64,000 bases of DNA from Rutidosis leptorrhynchoides. Taxonomy: Eukaryota; Streptophyta; Magnoliopsida; Asterales; Asteraceae. The notes beneath the pieces were generated by a model that did not search any database, was not told the DNA's origin, and worked only from the letters and a program-made list of their open reading frames with translations. Of this stretch, positions 48,695 to 60,300 are shown one piece after another. The stretch spans positions 184,042,001 through 184,106,000 of the forward strand of contig NC_092333.1 in NCBI RefSeq assembly GCF_046630445.1. The letters are read 5' to 3'. The stretch's first letter is position 1; every line of letters begins with the position of its first letter. A program made the position numbers and the translations under genes.

Positions 48695-49166
48695 TCCTAT
48701 ATATCTACAATAAGTTGGCAAGTACATGGTATTTCATGATGTATAAAAATAAAAAGGTTGATATTACTTATGTTAAGCTGTCACTTTTTTACTTTGGCAA
48801 ATAAAACCAGTCTTCAAGTTTAATTTTCAGTTCTTTTATCATGACTTCAAATATAGTCAGCATGCTGCATATTGTAGGCATGTCTATTTTGACCAATCAA
48901 GTTAGTTAATCTTGAATTATGAGTTGATAAATTGATTCAAATACACAAATAGAAGGCAAGTCAAATCCATGTATGCCTTAATGGGAGGTCTCATTATGGC
49001 AACTATACAGCAGACCAAACTGTGTATACAAGAAAATTATATACTGTATAAAACAAAGAATAATAATAAAAAAATAAAAAACAGATTTATGCCTTAATGT
49101 GTTGTATGTGTATTTTGAATCGGATAGCTTTACTAATGTACATAGCTGCCATTAAAATCATCATAG
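48695..49166. other. no gene seen
   Basis: Intergenic DNA between the NAC gene and the Tork copia element. The copia target site (CATAG, 49162-49166) is at its right edge. Confidence 0.5.
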
Positions 49167-49934
49167 TGATGGGAAAATAATCACAACGGACAATCTACAA
49201 AGTGGAAACAAACCCGTTTGACCAATACTTTCCCCACCCGTATGAACCCGTGAGGATGCTAACAAACAAGCTATACCAAATCCAACCCAAATCAGTAGCT
49301 AAACAATACCAAATCAGTAGCAAATCAGTAGCTAAGCAATAATCAAGCACACACAATACACACGAGACTTTTTACGTGAAAAACTCCTCAAAATCGAGAG
49401 TAAAAACCACGGGACTCGTAAGCCACTTAAACTTCACTATCATCAACAAGGAGAACAATACAATAGGTTTTCTCTAGATCATCTAGAGGTATACAACATC
49501 ATCATACCCTTGAACTACAACAATCAACAAGTATATGAACAACCTAAAAGACAAAAGAGGAATTATCTCACCCAAAAACTGCTCTCTGTTCCAGCAGCAA
49601 AATCACGACCTACAGACCTCTTTAGACAAATTCAATGGTTGAAAATGTTGGCCCTGATGTCAGGAAGACACAGTCCAAAATTGAAGAAGATTCAACGGTC
49701 GGATCTCCGGGGATCGTCAATTTACTGGGCTGCTGTACATAAAAACGGGAATTGAGAAAACACACTTTTTCTTGAAAACTTTCTGCTCACTTAATGACTA
49801 ACAGCTGCACACTTTGAGATATTAATGATGCCCTCCAATGTTGACCAGGTCAAACAACATCTTGGGCTTATTTTGTTGGGCTTTGGGCTTGGACTAACAC
49901 TTGCTCATAAATGGAAACCAATTAAAACCCAACA
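49167..49934 (-). repeat. Tork copia 3' LTR
   Basis: 768 bp, TG...CA in both orientations (TGATGGG...CCCAACA on the plus strand). The start is fixed by the match to 53959-54107 and the end by the polypurine tract. Confidence 0.9.
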
Positions 49935-49951
49935 AATCTCCCCCTTTCCAA

Positions 49952-52933
49952 TTATGAAGAAGGAATCGCCATCCCGGCGATCGAGCAACATACCTTGAAC
50001 TTCTCACTTGCTAAAGCCTTTGTGAACATGTCGGAACCATTATCATCGGTGTGAACCTTATCAAGTTCAAACGAACCATCTTCAAGACGTTCTCTAATCC
50101 AATGATACCGCACATCTATATGTTTTGTCCGCTTATGATACAAAGAATTTCTAGCCAAATGAATTGCACTCTCTTTATCACAAAGAACCACATATCGTGG
50201 TTGCTTAAACCCAAGGTCTTGAAGAAACCTTTTCATCCACAATAGTTCTTTGCACGCTTCTGTTGCTGCCATATACTCAGTCTCGGTCGTAGACAATGCA
50301 ACACACTTTTGTAACCTTGATTGCCATGAAACTGCTCCCCCTGCGAAAGTCATCAAATATCCAGAAGTGAATTTCATGTTATCTTTGTTTCCTGCCATAT
50401 CTGAGTCTGTATAACCAACAAGCACCGGCTCTCCATTTTCGAATGTGATACCTAACTTTGAAGTACCTCGTAAGTATCTCATAATCCATTTAACTGCTTC
50501 CCAATGCTTTTTACCCGGATTTGACATAAACCGACTAACAACACCTACCGCATGAGCTATATCATGCCTAGTACACACCATAGCATACATCAAGCTACCA
50601 ACCGCTGAAGCATATGGAACTTTATCCATCTCCTCAACATCCTCCTTTGAAGTAGGACAATCTCTATCTGTTAGCTTAAAGTTGTTAGTAAGAGGAGAAC
50701 TAACCACTTTAGCATTCTCCATGTTGAATCTACTAAGCACCTTTTCAATGTATTGCTCTTGTGATATATGTAATGTCTTAGCACCTCTATCTCTAGAAAT
50801 ACGAATGCCAAGAATCTGTTTTGCTGGTCCCAAGTCTTTCATAGCAAAAGACTTTCTCAATTCTCGTTTCAACTGCGCAATTCTTTTAATATTTTTACCA
50901 ACAATCAACATATCATCAACGTATAACAACAATATGATGAAATCATCATCACCAAACCTCTGAAAGAAAACACAATGATCTGAAGTTGTCTTTCGGTAGC
51001 CTTGCTTTCCTATAATCGACTCAAACTTCTTATACCACTGTCTCGGTGCTTGCTTCAACCCATATAGACTTTTCTAAAGTCTACAAACATAATTTTCTTT
51101 ACCCTTAACTCGAAAACCTTCAGGTTGCATCATGTAGATTTTCTTATCCAAATCACCGTGAAGAAAAGCAGTCTTGACATCCATCTGTTCAACCTCAAGA
51201 TCAAGACTAGCAGCTAACCCAAGAACCACTCGAATAGATCCCATCTTCATAACCGAAGAGAAAATCTCATCAAAATCAATACCCTTTTTCTGGCTGAATT
51301 CTTTAACGACTAACCTAGCTTTGTACCTTGGTTATGAAGTAAGCTCATCTGTCTTCACTTTGAATACCCATTTGTTTCTCAAAGCTCTTTTGCCATTAGG
51401 TAACTTCACCAGGTCATAAGTATTGTTCTCATACAATGAATTCATCTCATCTTGCATAGCTTCACCCCACTCTTTCTTATGCTCATCTTTCATTGCTTCT
51501 GAATAACACTCTGGCTCTCCCCCATCAGTGAGTAGTACATACTCATCAGCAGAATATCTAACAGAAGGATGACGGTCTCAAGTAGACCACCTAAGTGGGA
51601 CAAATGAAGGAATATCTGGTACTGGAATCTCTACCTGCTCCGGATCATCACCAACATCAGTACCATGTTCATCATTCTGAACATCATCTCCAACATGTTG
51701 TAGAGTAACTGGATCCAAATCAATAAGATCAGTACTAGGTTGAGGAACTGAATCTGTCTTCTCAACATCTTTTAACATCTGATCTTCTGTAAAAACAACA
51801 TCTCGGCTTCGTACAAGTTTCTTCTGAACTGGATCATATAACCTGTACCCAAAATCATCTTCACCATAGCTGAGGAATACACATGGCTTAGTCTTCATAT
51901 CAAGCTTTGACCTCTCATCTTTGGGAACATGAACAAAAGCTTTACATCCAAAAACTCGTAAATGACGGTAAGAAACATCTTTGCCGCTCCAAACCCTGTT
52001 AGGAACATCAAAACGCAAAGGAACACAAGGGGTTAGATTAATAATATGAACTGTCGTATTTAAAGCCTCACCCCAAAAGGAATCGGACAACCCTGCATGT
52101 GAAAGCAAACATCTAACTCTCTCAACCAAAGTTCTGTTCATCCTCTCTGCTAAGCCATTCAACTGAGGTATCTTTGGTGGAGTCTTTTGATGCCGAATAC
52201 CATTCTCCTTACAGTAAGCATCAAATCTGCCAATGTATTCACCGTCATTATCAGTCCGAATACACTTGAGTTTCTTCCCCGTTTGCCTTTCAACTAGCAC
52301 ATGAAATTCCTTAAACTTCTCAAATACTTGATCTTTTGACTTTAAGGTGTAAACCCACACCTTCCTGGAATGATCATCAATGAATGTAACAAAGTAGGAA
52401 CATCCACCAAGTGTTCTAGTCTTCATAGGCCCACAAACATCCGAATGAACTAGATCAAGTACGTTCTCCATTCGAAAAGAAGAATGACTCTTAAACACAA
52501 CTCTGGTCTGTTTCCCTGCCAAACAGTGAGAACACTTACTCAAATCAATACCACTAACACCCGACAACACATTCTTCTTGAACAAGATAGACATCCCCTT
52601 TTCACTCATGTGGCCAAGTCTTTTATGCCACAACTCAGTAGAATCAACATTGTCCACTGCGTTAACAATGTTCTGGATGATCTTCGGACGCGTGATGTAT
52701 AATCTTGAGTCTTTCTTGCCTCTTCCCACTATCATAGAACCAAGAGTTAGTTTCCAAATACCATTACCAAAACCGTTATAATAACCATCATAATCAAGAA
52801 TGCCTGTTGAAATAACATTAAGTCTCATATCCGGAACATGTTTTACATTATGCAAAACTAACTCCATTCCCGTGTCAAATTTCAAACAAACATCTCCAAT
52901 ACCAACGATCTTTGATAACCCGGCATTACCCAT
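49952..52933 (-). pseudogene. copia pol: integrase, reverse transcriptase, RNase H
   Basis: Integrase comes first, as in all copia elements: a zinc region (LWHKRLGHMSEKGM...CSHCLAGK), DLVHSDVCGPMKTRTLGGCS, FIDDHSRKVWVYTLK, an RTDNDGEY block and NGLAERMNRTLVERVR with the third catalytic residue. The reverse transcriptase has the catalytic YVDD box (LLLYVDDMLIVGKN), KDLGPAKQILGIRISRDR, VPYASAVGSLMYAMVCTRHD, then RNase H with GYTDSDMAGNKDNMKFTSGY, ALSTTETEYMAATEACKELL and HTDDNGSDMFTKAL. The region is broken in a few places. Confidence 0.9.
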
Positions 52934-52978
52934 CCTAGCAAATCCATAGTCACCTGGAGTGTAAGATGAGAAGTGATC

Positions 52979-53914
52979 TCAACAAATTGCAACATGACAT
53001 GTAGCACCACTATCAACAATCCAACTCATGTCATCATGAGTAAGATTGATCATATCATAATCAATACAAACAAAGAACTCATCCGTGATAGAGTTAACTT
53101 CAACCTTATCATCATCACCACCATCACTTTTCTTTTGTTTATTCTTGTCATATGCCTTTTTCTTCTCATTCTTCAACTTTGGACAATACCACTTTGTGTG
53201 CCCCTTTTCATGACAATTATAACACTCAACATTAGCAAATTTACCTTTGCGTGAGCTGCTACGATGATTGCCTCTTTTACCCTGACCTCTACTATGACTT
53301 CTCCCCCGCGTTTCTGTGACCAAGATATCTGACTGTGAAGAGGAACCTTGTGACTTTCTTCTCATCTCTTCATTCAAAATACTACCCTTAGCCAATTCCA
53401 TGGTGATAGTACCATTCGGTGCAGAGTTAGACAAAGATGTCTTAAAAGTCTCCCAAGAGTCCGGTAATGTACCAAGTAACCAGAGACCCTGAATCTCATC
53501 CTCAAACTTGATACCCATACCTGCAAGCCGATTTATAATACCCTGATATGCATTTAGGTGATCTGTAATAGGAGTCCCATCATGATACTTCAAAGCCATC
53601 ATCTGCTTAATTAAGAACAACTTGTTATTCCCAGTCTTTCGCTCATATAACTGCTCAAGCTTTTTTCATAAGGCTTTAGCATCAGTCTCCCCAGTAATTT
53701 GATTCACAACATTATCATCAACCCACTGCCGAATATACCCACATACTTGTCTATGCAAAATTTTCCATTGAGCATCAGATTTTTCCTCAGGTTTATCCTC
53801 AGTAAAAACAGGTAAATAATAATCTTTCACATAAAGAAGATCCTCCATCTTGCCTTTCCAAACATGATAATTTGAACCATTTAAACTAATCATTTTACTT
53901 GTATTAGCTTCCAT
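52979..53914 (-). pseudogene. copia gag and protease start
   Basis: It begins MEANTSKMISLNGSNYHVWK, the typical Tork gag start, and continues through GETDAKAL, MFLIKQMMALKYHDGTPITD, a zinc knuckle (CYNCHEKGHTKWYC), and the protease active site WIVDSGATCH near the end. In the family gag forms the particle and the protease cleaves the polyprotein. The region is broken. Confidence 0.88.
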
Positions 53915-53939
53915 CTTTCACACAAGTCAAATCAAATAA

Positions 53940-53955
53940 CCTAGCTCTGATACCA
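53940..53955 (-). promoter_or_regulatory. copia primer binding site, initiator Met tRNA
   Basis: The minus strand reads TGGTATCAGAGCTAGG, three bases inside the LTR end. It is complementary to initiator methionine tRNA. Confidence 0.9.
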
Positions 53956-53958
53956 ATT

Positions 53959-54107
53959 TGATGGGAAAATAATCACAACGGACAATCTACAAAGCGGAAA
54001 CAAACCCGTTTGACCAATACTTTCCTTACCCGTATGAACCCGTGAGGATGCTAACAAACAAGCTATACCAAATCCAACCCAAATCAGTAGCTAAACAATA
54101 CCAAATC
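53959..54107 (-). repeat. Tork copia 5' LTR, partial
   Basis: 149 bases matching 49167-49315. It stops at CCAAATC, where the Tekay LTR begins. In the intact copy the next bases are AGTAGCAAATCAG. Confidence 0.9.
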
Positions 54108-56321
54108 TATAACGACCCTCATTTTTCCATTCTATATTTTTTCAATATTAAATGCCCAAACAATATAATTAAAACTTAATGATCAAACTTTAATCAACAA
54201 TTGTTAAGTGTTAAGAGTTAGAAAACATATTAATTAACTTTGTGCAATAATTGACAAGTTAATAAAAGATGAAAATAATAAACTGTTAGTCGACACTCAC
54301 TGCTAATTAAAATTTATGCATTTATGTAATATTATAACTAATAACCTATAAGTAATAAATAAAAATTGACATTTATATAAATAATAAAACAATTGGGAAC
54401 TAAATATATACAAGTCATGAATTAGTAAAAAGAAATAATACTTATCATGTAGTAAATGTAAAAATAATAATAGTAATAATAGTAATAATAATGAGACTAA
54501 AGAATCTTAAACAATTACATCCTTATGTTGACTAAAAATTAAAATAAAATATATATATAAACTAGTACCACCTATTGTTGACTAAAAATTATAAAACAAA
54601 ATAAAATCATTAATTAGAACATCCTTATGTTGACTAACACTCTAATACTTGCACTATATAAACTCCTAGTTTCTCATTCACAAATCACACCAAAATCCTC
54701 TCAAAAACAATCTCTCCCTCTCCCTCTCTTGTGGTATTCGGATCTTCAAGCTTGTTCTTCGTGTTCTTCAAGAATCTTCAAGGAGTTCTTCAAGATTTTT
54801 AAGGCTTTGATCTTCCATCTTCATCGTGTTCATCTTTTCTTTGTTAATTATCTTGAATCTTCAAAGGTATAACATAAACCCTAAACTATTTACATAAACT
54901 TTAATCTTTGTTAATTCATATTTATATTATAAACTTGTTATTCATAAGTATATACATAAACACTCCTAGATTTATATATACATATATACATGTAAAAAAT
55001 ATATATTTTTATGTATATATACGAATTATATATACATATACATATTAAAACCTTAAACCCTAATACTACTTATACTAGTACTTAACATGTATACACTATT
55101 ACTATTACTATTACTAGCACCTATAACCTACTACTTATATTGTAGCACAAAAACATTTTGGGATATGTATTAGAGATGTATAGATCTTCGAACTTTCTTG
55201 ACGAATGGTTTCTACGAGATTCTAGGCAGAGGGTTTGGATTTCCGATTTAAAGGGTCCTATGGCTCAAGCCCCTAGATCTAAATTAGCCATTCGAAGGGA
55301 AAGGGGTGATTGGAAGCTTATCTAATACGGCAAGTATCCTAAAATGAAAAACACTTATAAAAGTAGAAACTCTCTAGTCATAGAAACTTAGTAAAATAAG
55401 AAACTTTCTAAAAATGGAAACTTTATAAAAATAGTAACTTACTAGGAATAGAAACTTAGTAAAACAAACTATACTTAAACACATACTTAAACTTAAACAT
55501 GGGCAAAACACTTAACTACTCTTAAATGTCAATAGGTTGACTTTCCTGCTCACTCGTTCAACTCTTTATTCTGAGGAATAACTCTCTCTCTACTTACTAA
55601 GGTGATTTTTATAGCCCCACTTTACTTGAGCTCAATTTACTTTTTATACTTATTGGGGTGAGACACATGCTGCTTTTACTATTTACAATTTAGACACAAG
55701 TACCAACTAAAACTATGCTATACCCGGCTATGTCCGACTAAGTCCCTACAGTGATATTTTTAGGTGCTGCGGCATGCTTAGTTATTGGGGGTAGGCCTAT
55801 CGGGAGTAACGTCCCCGATACATTTGATGTTATCTTTGTATTGCTTGATAATGAAATTAAACCGACAAGTAGAACTAACTTGTCATGGGGCAAACTTGAA
55901 CGTTTAGTCTAAATATCACGCACTGGCATAACTTTTTGATCCTGCGGGAGATCAACCTTACAAATTAAATCTTGTGGTCTAAAACAAACGGTCAAAGTTA
56001 TTTGTTAAACCTATGAACTTCACTCAACCTTTTGGTTGACACTTTAGCATGTTTTGTCTCAGGTGCTGTTTGATTCAAGCTCTTATACTTACTGCTTATG
56101 TGATGCTACTTGGACATAGGATCAAGAGATATCGCATTTATTACTTCTGCATGTGAACATTTCCATTATTGTTACTCCTATCATTGTAACTACGTTTCAT
56201 TTTCCGCTGCGTGCTCAATAAAGTTTGTTTTATCATTTAGTATTGTTCTCGTATATTATAATATGTTGGTTGATTTGATATTAAGTCACATTTCACCCAG
56301 GCCCTAACTGGGGGTGTGACA
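54108..56321 (+). repeat. Tekay 5' LTR
   Basis: 2214 bp, TATAACGACCC...GGGTGTGACA, repeated from 61886. It carries three TTGACT cores, a TATA box, a pyrimidine-rich start region and the conserved R/U5 block at 55967-56065. An 81-codon open frame at 54627 is chance sequence of the R region. Confidence 0.95.
54528..54662 (+). promoter_or_regulatory. LTR core promoter with three W-box cores
   Basis: TATATAAA at 54655-54662 is followed by a pyrimidine-rich stretch (CTCTCCCTCTCCCTCTCTT, about 54711-54729), as in plant core promoters. TTGACT (W-box core, the WRKY factor target) occurs at 54528-54533, 54578-54583 and 54630-54635 inside TGTTGACTAA direct repeats about 50 bases apart. The identical arrangement sits in the 3' LTR. 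Confidence 0.7.
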
Positions 56322-56324
56322 GAT

Positions 56325-56336
56325 TGGTATCAGAGC
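56325..56336 (+). promoter_or_regulatory. Tekay primer binding site, initiator Met tRNA
   Basis: TGGTATCAGAGC three bases after the LTR end, complementary to initiator methionine tRNA. Confidence 0.93.
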
Positions 56337-56536
56337 AAACCAGGCTGTTATAGAGAACCAGGATTGCATTTTTATGTGTGCCTTACTTGTTAGCTAGGGT
56401 GCCTTAGCAATCTAGGAAACTATAACCTTTCCTGCCTTAGACTTAAAGCACTTAGGATTGTCGTATAATCTTAACAATTATGCTTTAATAAACTTGACTC
56501 AAAGATTCTAATCAAGGTCTCTTTCCTAATGATAGG

Positions 56537-57196
56537 ATGTCAAGCTCAAACGTTAACAAGCCCAACAAAGCAACTCACAACCCTACCACCGAAGTAGGTG
56601 TTGGACACTCTTCAACTTCGAGACCAGTTCGAAGTCCTCTTTATAGTCCTGCTTCACCACCGCTGAATTATAGCCCGAATACTATTTTAGATTCACATGG
56701 GTCTCCTCAATACTACCCAACTCCGAGAACCCAAGATAAGGGAAAACGGCATGAAGAAGTTGGTCCATCAAGGAAGAGAGCCCGATCTCCTTTTTATGAT
56801 GGTCCTAAGTATGAAATCATGAGATTACGAAATGATACCGAGAGAAACATTGGAGGTCTACTTCGCCACATGGAAAGAGTGGATCGTCGAATGAAGAAAC
56901 TTATGAAAGAAAACGTCGAGCTAAGAAAGGAGTTGCTGATGCTAAAGTGCGAGGAAGAACGCAACACTCGCTGGGGAAAGCAATCACTTGCTTACCTCAA
57001 GGAGGATGTTGATGTCCGAATGAAAATGGAGAAAGGTCGAGTCGACGAACAACTTGCCATAAGAGAGTACAACACTAATGCCGTAAACAGTCGTGTTACC
57101 AACCTTTATGACAACTTCGAGTATCTCTATGAGAAACAAAAGACGAAAAATGAGAAAGTTGAGGAGTTTATGAAGAAGGTTGGAGACGAAATATGA
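56537..57196 (+). CDS. pre-gag ORF, coiled-coil protein of unknown function
   Basis: 219 residues beginning MSSSNVNKPNKATHNPTTEV. The first 75 residues are Ser/Pro-rich and disordered (SRPVRSPLYSPASPPLNYSP), then comes a basic patch resembling a nuclear signal (GKRHEEVGPSRKRARSPF), then a long charged helical region (LRHMERVDRRMKKLMKENVE onward) with coiled-coil character to the C-terminus. It lies between the primer binding site and gag, in the same strand. No family is recognised. The frame is intact in a very young element, which argues that it may be a real protein; it could alternatively be a chance leader frame. Confidence 0.65.
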   Translation: MSSSNVNKPNKATHNPTTEVGVGHSSTSRPVRSPLYSPASPPLNYSPNTILDSHGSPQYYPTPRTQDKGKRHEEVGPSRKRARSPFYDGPKYEIMRLRNDTERNIGGLLRHMERVDRRMKKLMKENVELRKELLMLKCEEERNTRWGKQSLAYLKEDVDVRMKMEKGRVDEQLAIREYNTNAVNSRVTNLYDNFEYLYEKQKTKNEKVEEFMKKVGDEI

Positions 57197-57306
57197 AGAC
57201 TACTTCAATCTTAATATTTCCTAGTTATTTTTCCTATTTTCCATCTATGTAAAGGCTGTGCCTTAAACAATTTCTATTTCCGAATCGTGTAATAAAGGCT
57301 TATTTA

Positions 57307-60300
57307 ATGCCTCGTTCTAATAATATAAAGTGTTTTATTAATATCATGCGATATCAATACTTTAGTTTATTCATACTTGTGATTACTCAAACTTATAACT
57401 TGTTAAACTTATCAAACATATGTTCACTTTTATGTAGTGACATCATGGTTCGTTCAGCTGCACCTACCGTTAACAACGTTGTGTTAACTACTGAGCAATT
57501 CCAACAGTTACTCGCTGCTGCCCAAGGCAACGCCCAAGCTAATCATGCTAATACTCAACCAAAACCTTGTTCCTACAAGGACTTTACAAACTGTCACCCT
57601 CCCGCTTTTAAGGGAAACGAAGAAGCTGTCGAACTAGTTCGTTGGTTCGAAAAGATGGAATCTATTTTCCGTATTTGCAACTGTGGTGATGATGATCGAG
57701 TAAAGTATGCCACTAGCTCGTTGGGTGGTAATGCTTTAACTTGGTGGACTGCTTATGCCAAGTCCGTAGGAATTGATAATGCTAATGCAATTCCATGGGA
57801 CGAACTCAAAAGTATGATGGTCAACAAATTCTGCCCAAGGAGTCAAGTTCAGAAGCTTGAAGCTGAGTTCTGGGAACTCAGGGTCAAGGGTACTGACATT
57901 GAGAATTATACCAATCGTTATCTGGAGCTTTCTACTCTATGTCCTGAAATGTTTCCTACTGAAGCTAGAAGAATTGAGCGGTATATTGAAGGTCTTCCCG
58001 AGGATGTTCAAGGGAATGTTATTGCTGCTGAGAAGGTTACTTTGGATGCTGTGATTCTCATGGCACAAAATCTCATGTTGGCCAAGAGAAGAAGGGCGTC
58101 GGCCAATAAGCAAGTTGAAACCAAGGGTAATGATGGTAAGAGGAAGTTTGAGCCGTCTCAAGGTTCAACTCAGAATGTTAGTAAAAAGCTTATGGATAGT
58201 ACAAGGACGAATTATAGGGGCACTTATCCTTTTTGTGTTCGTTGTGAAAGGCATCACCCGGGGCAGTGCACTGCCACTTGTTCGTTGTGTAAGAAAGTGG
58301 GACACGTAGCTAAGACGTGTAGGACTCCTCCAAAGAATAAATCTATTGTTCCTGCCAAAGCTCCTCCTACTTGTTATACTTGTGGGGAAAAGGGACACAT
58401 TAGTCCAAATTGCCCTAAGAAGAGAGATAATCCTGCTACTGGAGCCAATACTACTGCTGCAAAGGGTCGTGCATTTGTTATTACTGCTGCTGAAGCCCGA
58501 GATGAAGATGAGGTCATCACGGGTACGTATCTCGTCAATAATTGCTACGCAACTATTTTATTCGATACTGGTGCCGACCGAAGTTACGTATCTAATGAAT
58601 TTTGTACCCTATTTACTGAAAAGCCTCAACCCTTAGAAACTAAACGATTAGTAGAAGTAGCCAATGGAAAGATCATGAAAGTTGATAAAATTTATAAAAA
58701 CTGCAACCTAATCTTAGCCAGCAAAGAATTTAAGATAGACCTTTTGCCGGTCGAGCTAGGAAGTTTCGATGTCGTAGTTGGAATGGATTGGTTACGTCCA
58801 TTAAGAGCTGCGATCATGTGTTACGATAAAATCGTTCATGTTCCATTAGGAAATGGAGAGACTCTTATTATCCAAGGTGAAAAGAGTGGTTCCAATCTCA
58901 ATATTATCTCCTGTATTAAAACCCGCAAATACCTTATGAAAGGTTATCCAGCTATTCTAGCCCACGTTAATCTGATTGAATTGAAAGAGAAGCGAATTGA
59001 AGATGTACCAGTAGTTAAAGACTTTCCCGATGTGTTTCCCGAAGATCTTCCGGGTATTCCACCTCCTCGACAAGTTGAATTCCAAATTGATTTAACTCCT
59101 GGTGCTGCTCCTGTTGCTAAAGCACCATACCGTTTAGCACCTTCCGAAATGAAGGAATTATCCAACCAACTCCAAGAACTATTGGATAAAGGTTTCATTC
59201 GTCCAAGCTCGTCCCCTTGGGGAGCTCCTATTCTGTTTGTTAAAAAGAAGGATGGTACATTAAGGATGTGCATTGATTACCGCGAACTTAACAAGCTTAC
59301 TATCAAGAACCGTTATCCGTTGCCACGTATTGATGATCTATTTGACCAACTTCAAGGGTCAAGTGTTTATTCAAAGATTGATTTAAGATCCGGTTATCAC
59401 CAACTCAAGGTCAAGGAATCCGATATTCCTAAGACTGCTTTTCGCACTCGTTATGGGCACTATGAATTCTGTGTCATGCCTTTTGGTTTAACTAATGCTC
59501 CTGCCGTGTTCATGGACCTCATGAATCGTGTTTGTAAACCGTATCTTGACAAATTTGTCATCGTATTCATTGACGACATCTTGATCTATTCGAAGAATGA
59601 GAAAGAGCATGAGCAACATTTGCGCATGATTCTTGAACTCTTACGAAAGGAACAACTTTATGCTAAATTTTCTAAGTGCGAGTTTTGGCTCAAAACCGTA
59701 CAATTTCTCGGACATGTTGTTGATAGAAACGGAATACATGTCGATCCAGCTAAGATTACTGCTATTCAGAACTGGGAGATACCAAAGACTGCAAAGCATA
59801 TTCGTCAATTTTTGGGACTTGCCGGTTACTATCGAAGGTTTATAAAAGATTTTTCTCTCATTGCCAAACCTCTTACAAAGCTGACTCAAAAAGGGAAGAA
59901 ATTTGAGTGGTCCGAAGAACAGGAATCTGCTTTCAAGATTCTGAAGGAGAAGTTGACCACAGCCCCGATTCTTTCTTTACCTGAAGGTACCGACGACTTT
60001 GTTGTTTACTGCGATGCCTCAAAGCATGGCTTTGGTTGTGTTTTAATGCAACGAGAGAAGGTTATCGCCTATGCATCTAGACAGTTGAAGAAACATGAAG
60101 TAAACTATACCACACATGACCTAGAGTTAGGTGCCGTGGTATTTGCATTAAAGATATGGAGACATTATCTCTATGGTAATCACTTTACGGTGTACACTGA
60201 CCATAAAAGTCTTCGACACATCTTTGATCAAAAACAGCTGAATATGAGGCAAAGTCGATGGCTCGAGACATTGAACGATTATTATTGTGAGCTGAAATAT

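Larger units (their letters stand above)
49167..54107 (-). mobile_element. Tork-like Ty1/copia element (broken), cut by a Tekay insertion
   Basis: A minus-strand element: 3' LTR 49167-49934, polypurine tract (minus strand AAAGGGGGAGATT), pol, gag, primer binding site, and the first 149 bases of the 5' LTR (53959-54107). At that point a Tekay element has inserted; the rest of this LTR must lie beyond the window. The LTR parts that can be compared differ at about 3 of 149 positions. The gag and pol text is of the Tnt1-94/Tork kind. The coding region is broken in about four places. Confidence 0.9.

Noticed and set aside
54627-54872. 81-codon open frame in the Tekay LTR (repeated at 62405)
   Set aside because: It lies across the transcription start region of the LTR and is repeated only because LTRs are repeats.
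56325-56336. TGGTATCAGAGC and the other tRNA-like matches as tRNA genes
   Set aside because: Only 12-20 bases match a tRNA 3' end; they are primer binding sites next to LTRs.
57307-57444. Hydrophobic 46-residue N-terminal extension of gag-pol
   Set aside because: Typical gag starts at the ATG at 57445; the stretch before it looks like AT-rich leader.
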